From the NCBI RefSeq assembly GCF_018129985.1, contig NZ_JAFCKT010000001.1:124001-188000 (forward strand): DNA of 64,000 nt, read 5' to 3'. Position numbers and translations under genes: made by a program. Positions 63,178 to 64,000 of this stretch are shown here, one piece after another. The notes under the pieces are model-generated. The model did no database searches. It was given only the letters and a program-made list of their open reading frames with translations, and had not been told where the DNA came from. This DNA is from Bradyrhizobium sp. SZCCT0148. GTDB lineage: Bacteria; Pseudomonadota; Alphaproteobacteria; Rhizobiales; Xanthobacteraceae. Within the stretch, counting starts at the first letter, position 1, and every line of letters starts with the position of its first letter.

Positions 63178-63789
63178 ATGACGGTGATTGAAACGGTCGA
63201 ACAGCTGGAGGCCATCTACGGTGACGTCGGTGACGCCTCGACCGTGAAAGTCGCCGACCACGTCACCCCGCTTTATCGGATCTTCATCGAGAAGGCGCCG
63301 TTCGCGGCGCTCGCCACCATCGGGCCGGAGGGCATCGACTGCTCGCCGCGTGGCGACCTGCCCGGCTTCGTCCGGATCCATGATCCCAGGACGCTGATGC
63401 TGCCGGATCGCCGCGGCAACAACCGGGTCGATTCCCTGCGCAACATCGTGCGCGACCCGCGCGTGTCATTGATGTTCCTGATCCCCGGCTCGGGCAACGC
63501 GGTGCGCGTCAACGGCCGCGCGCATCTCTCGGTCGATCCCGAGGTGCTGGCCTCGTTCAAGGTCGAGGGCAAGGCGCCGCGCAGCGTCATGGTGATGACG
63601 GTCGATGAAATCTACTTCCAGTGCGCCCGCGCCATCGTCCGCTCCGATCTCTGGAATCCCGACAAGCGCATTGACCCGAAGACGCTGCCCACGCCCGGCC
63701 AGATCCTCGCCGAGATGAGCGACAACAAGGTCGGCGGCGCGGAGTACGATCGCATCTGGCCGGAACGGGCGGCGGCGACGATGTGGTAA
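63178..63789 (+). CDS. Pyridoxamine-5'-phosphate-oxidase-fold flavin protein
   Basis: A 203-residue protein of the split-barrel FMN family (MSMEG_1061 type): APFAALATIGPEGIDCSPRG, LPDRRGNNRVDSLRNIVRDP, VSLMFLIPGSGNAVRVNGRA and a final FQCARAIVRSDLW. It probably binds FMN or a similar cofactor and reduces a small molecule. It begins 22 bp after phnN, so read-through from the phn operon is likely, though it is not a standard phosphonate gene. Confidence 0.87.
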   Translation: MTVIETVEQLEAIYGDVGDASTVKVADHVTPLYRIFIEKAPFAALATIGPEGIDCSPRGDLPGFVRIHDPRTLMLPDRRGNNRVDSLRNIVRDPRVSLMFLIPGSGNAVRVNGRAHLSVDPEVLASFKVEGKAPRSVMVMTVDEIYFQCARAIVRSDLWNPDKRIDPKTLPTPGQILAEMSDNKVGGAEYDRIWPERAAATMW

Positions 63790-63825
63790 GGTGCTTCAAA
63801 CGCCGCGCCTCCGTAAAGATATCGT

Positions 63826-63899
63826 CTTGCCCGGGCTTGTCCCGGGCATCCACGTCTTGCGCTACATGGCAAGGCGTCGACGGCCGGGACAAGCCCGCC
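63826..63899. repeat. Dispersed palindromic repeat (GGGCTTGTCCCGG type)
   Basis: CCGGGCTTGTCCCGG near the left end pairs with CCGGGACAAGCCCG near the right end, around ATCCACGTCTTG and CAAGGCGTCGACG arms, as an imperfect 70-bp hairpin. A common Bradyrhizobium-type intergenic element, here between the convergent PPOX and SDR genes. Confidence 0.75.
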
Positions 63900-63914
63900 T
63901 TCACAGTGTCCCCG

Positions 63915-64000
63915 TCAGTTAAACGCCATCCCGCCGCTCAGCGCGATGGTCTGCCCGGTCATATAGGCATTGTCCACCAGCAGCATCACCGCCTGCGCCA
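63915..64000 (-). CDS. SDR-family oxidoreductase, C-terminal end (continues beyond window)
   Basis: The last 27 codons on the minus strand read AQAVMLLVDNAYMTGQ, then TIALSGGMAFN and TGA at 63915. This is the standard C-terminus of a short-chain dehydrogenase/reductase of the FabG type (T-G-Q/E-x-I-x-x-x-G-G). The rest of the gene lies to the right of the window; the substrate cannot be judged. Confidence 0.75.
   Translation of the reverse strand, partial: AQAVMLLVDNAYMTGQTIALSGGMAFN

Overview
The window is high-GC, gene-dense chromosomal DNA of an alphaproteobacterium. The best fit is Bradyrhizobium or a close relative in the Nitrobacteraceae. This is inferred from three things: the gene families present (BA14K protein, EcfG-type promoters, Bug-family binding protein, C-P lyase operon), the codon bias, and two dispersed palindromic repeats of a kind I associate with that group. 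No rRNA, tRNA, CRISPR array, prophage or complete insertion sequence was seen.

Left part (1-14.8 kb). The window opens inside an ADP-forming acyl-CoA ligase gene, followed by a frameshifted Bug/TctC solute-binding protein gene. Next come a phytanoyl-CoA dioxygenase-like gene, a BA14K protein, a methyltransferase/alcohol dehydrogenase pair, and an exopolysaccharide cluster (chain-length protein with a degenerate kinase domain, GH5 glycosidase, polymerase-like membrane protein). From 10.9 to 14.8 kb lies a block of small exported proteins. Three are serine/glycine/threonine-rich, and one of these is built from eight copies of a decapeptide. Several promoters in this part match GGAAC-N16-CGTT, the general-stress sigma factor (EcfG) consensus, exactly or nearly, so this looks like a local stress and cell-envelope regulon. 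It includes a 26-residue membrane protein.

Middle part (14.8-49.5 kb). This holds a LysR-controlled styrene-monooxygenase-type pair (styA/styB-like), an Rrf2 regulator with a methyltransferase, and a nitrate/taurine-type ABC transporter flanked by two formamidase/acetamidase paralogues and a stand-alone transposase-OrfA-like HTH protein. Further on are two chemoreceptors, an AraC regulator, YgiQ radical SAM protein, a DMT exporter, and a GntR/FAD-oxidase/DapA-family locus. They are followed by a TonB receptor with a PepSY protein, a multi-rhodanese protein, SerA, a tannase-family esterase, a MarR/crotonase pair and an L-2-keto-3-deoxyarabonate dehydratase. The Rrf2 and MarR genes each have a palindrome over the start codon, with a sigma70-like promoter placed so that the mRNA should be leaderless and autoregulated.

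Right part (49.5-63.2 kb). This is a nearly complete phosphonate system. The genes are phnCDE1E2, phnF, phnGHIJKLMN, and a second, oppositely oriented operon with a hexapeptide acetyltransferase, a second phnM and a DUF1045 protein. Three PhoB-box matches head the three transcription units, and a 24-of-28 bp dyad, probably the PhnF operator, lies between phnF and phnG. The DUF1045 protein carries two HxTL motifs of 2H phosphoesterases. Since no phnP is present, it may open the cyclic ribose phosphate made by C-P lyase. A strong terminator hairpin between phnD and phnE1 probably sets excess production of the binding protein. The window ends in the 3' end of a minus-strand SDR gene.
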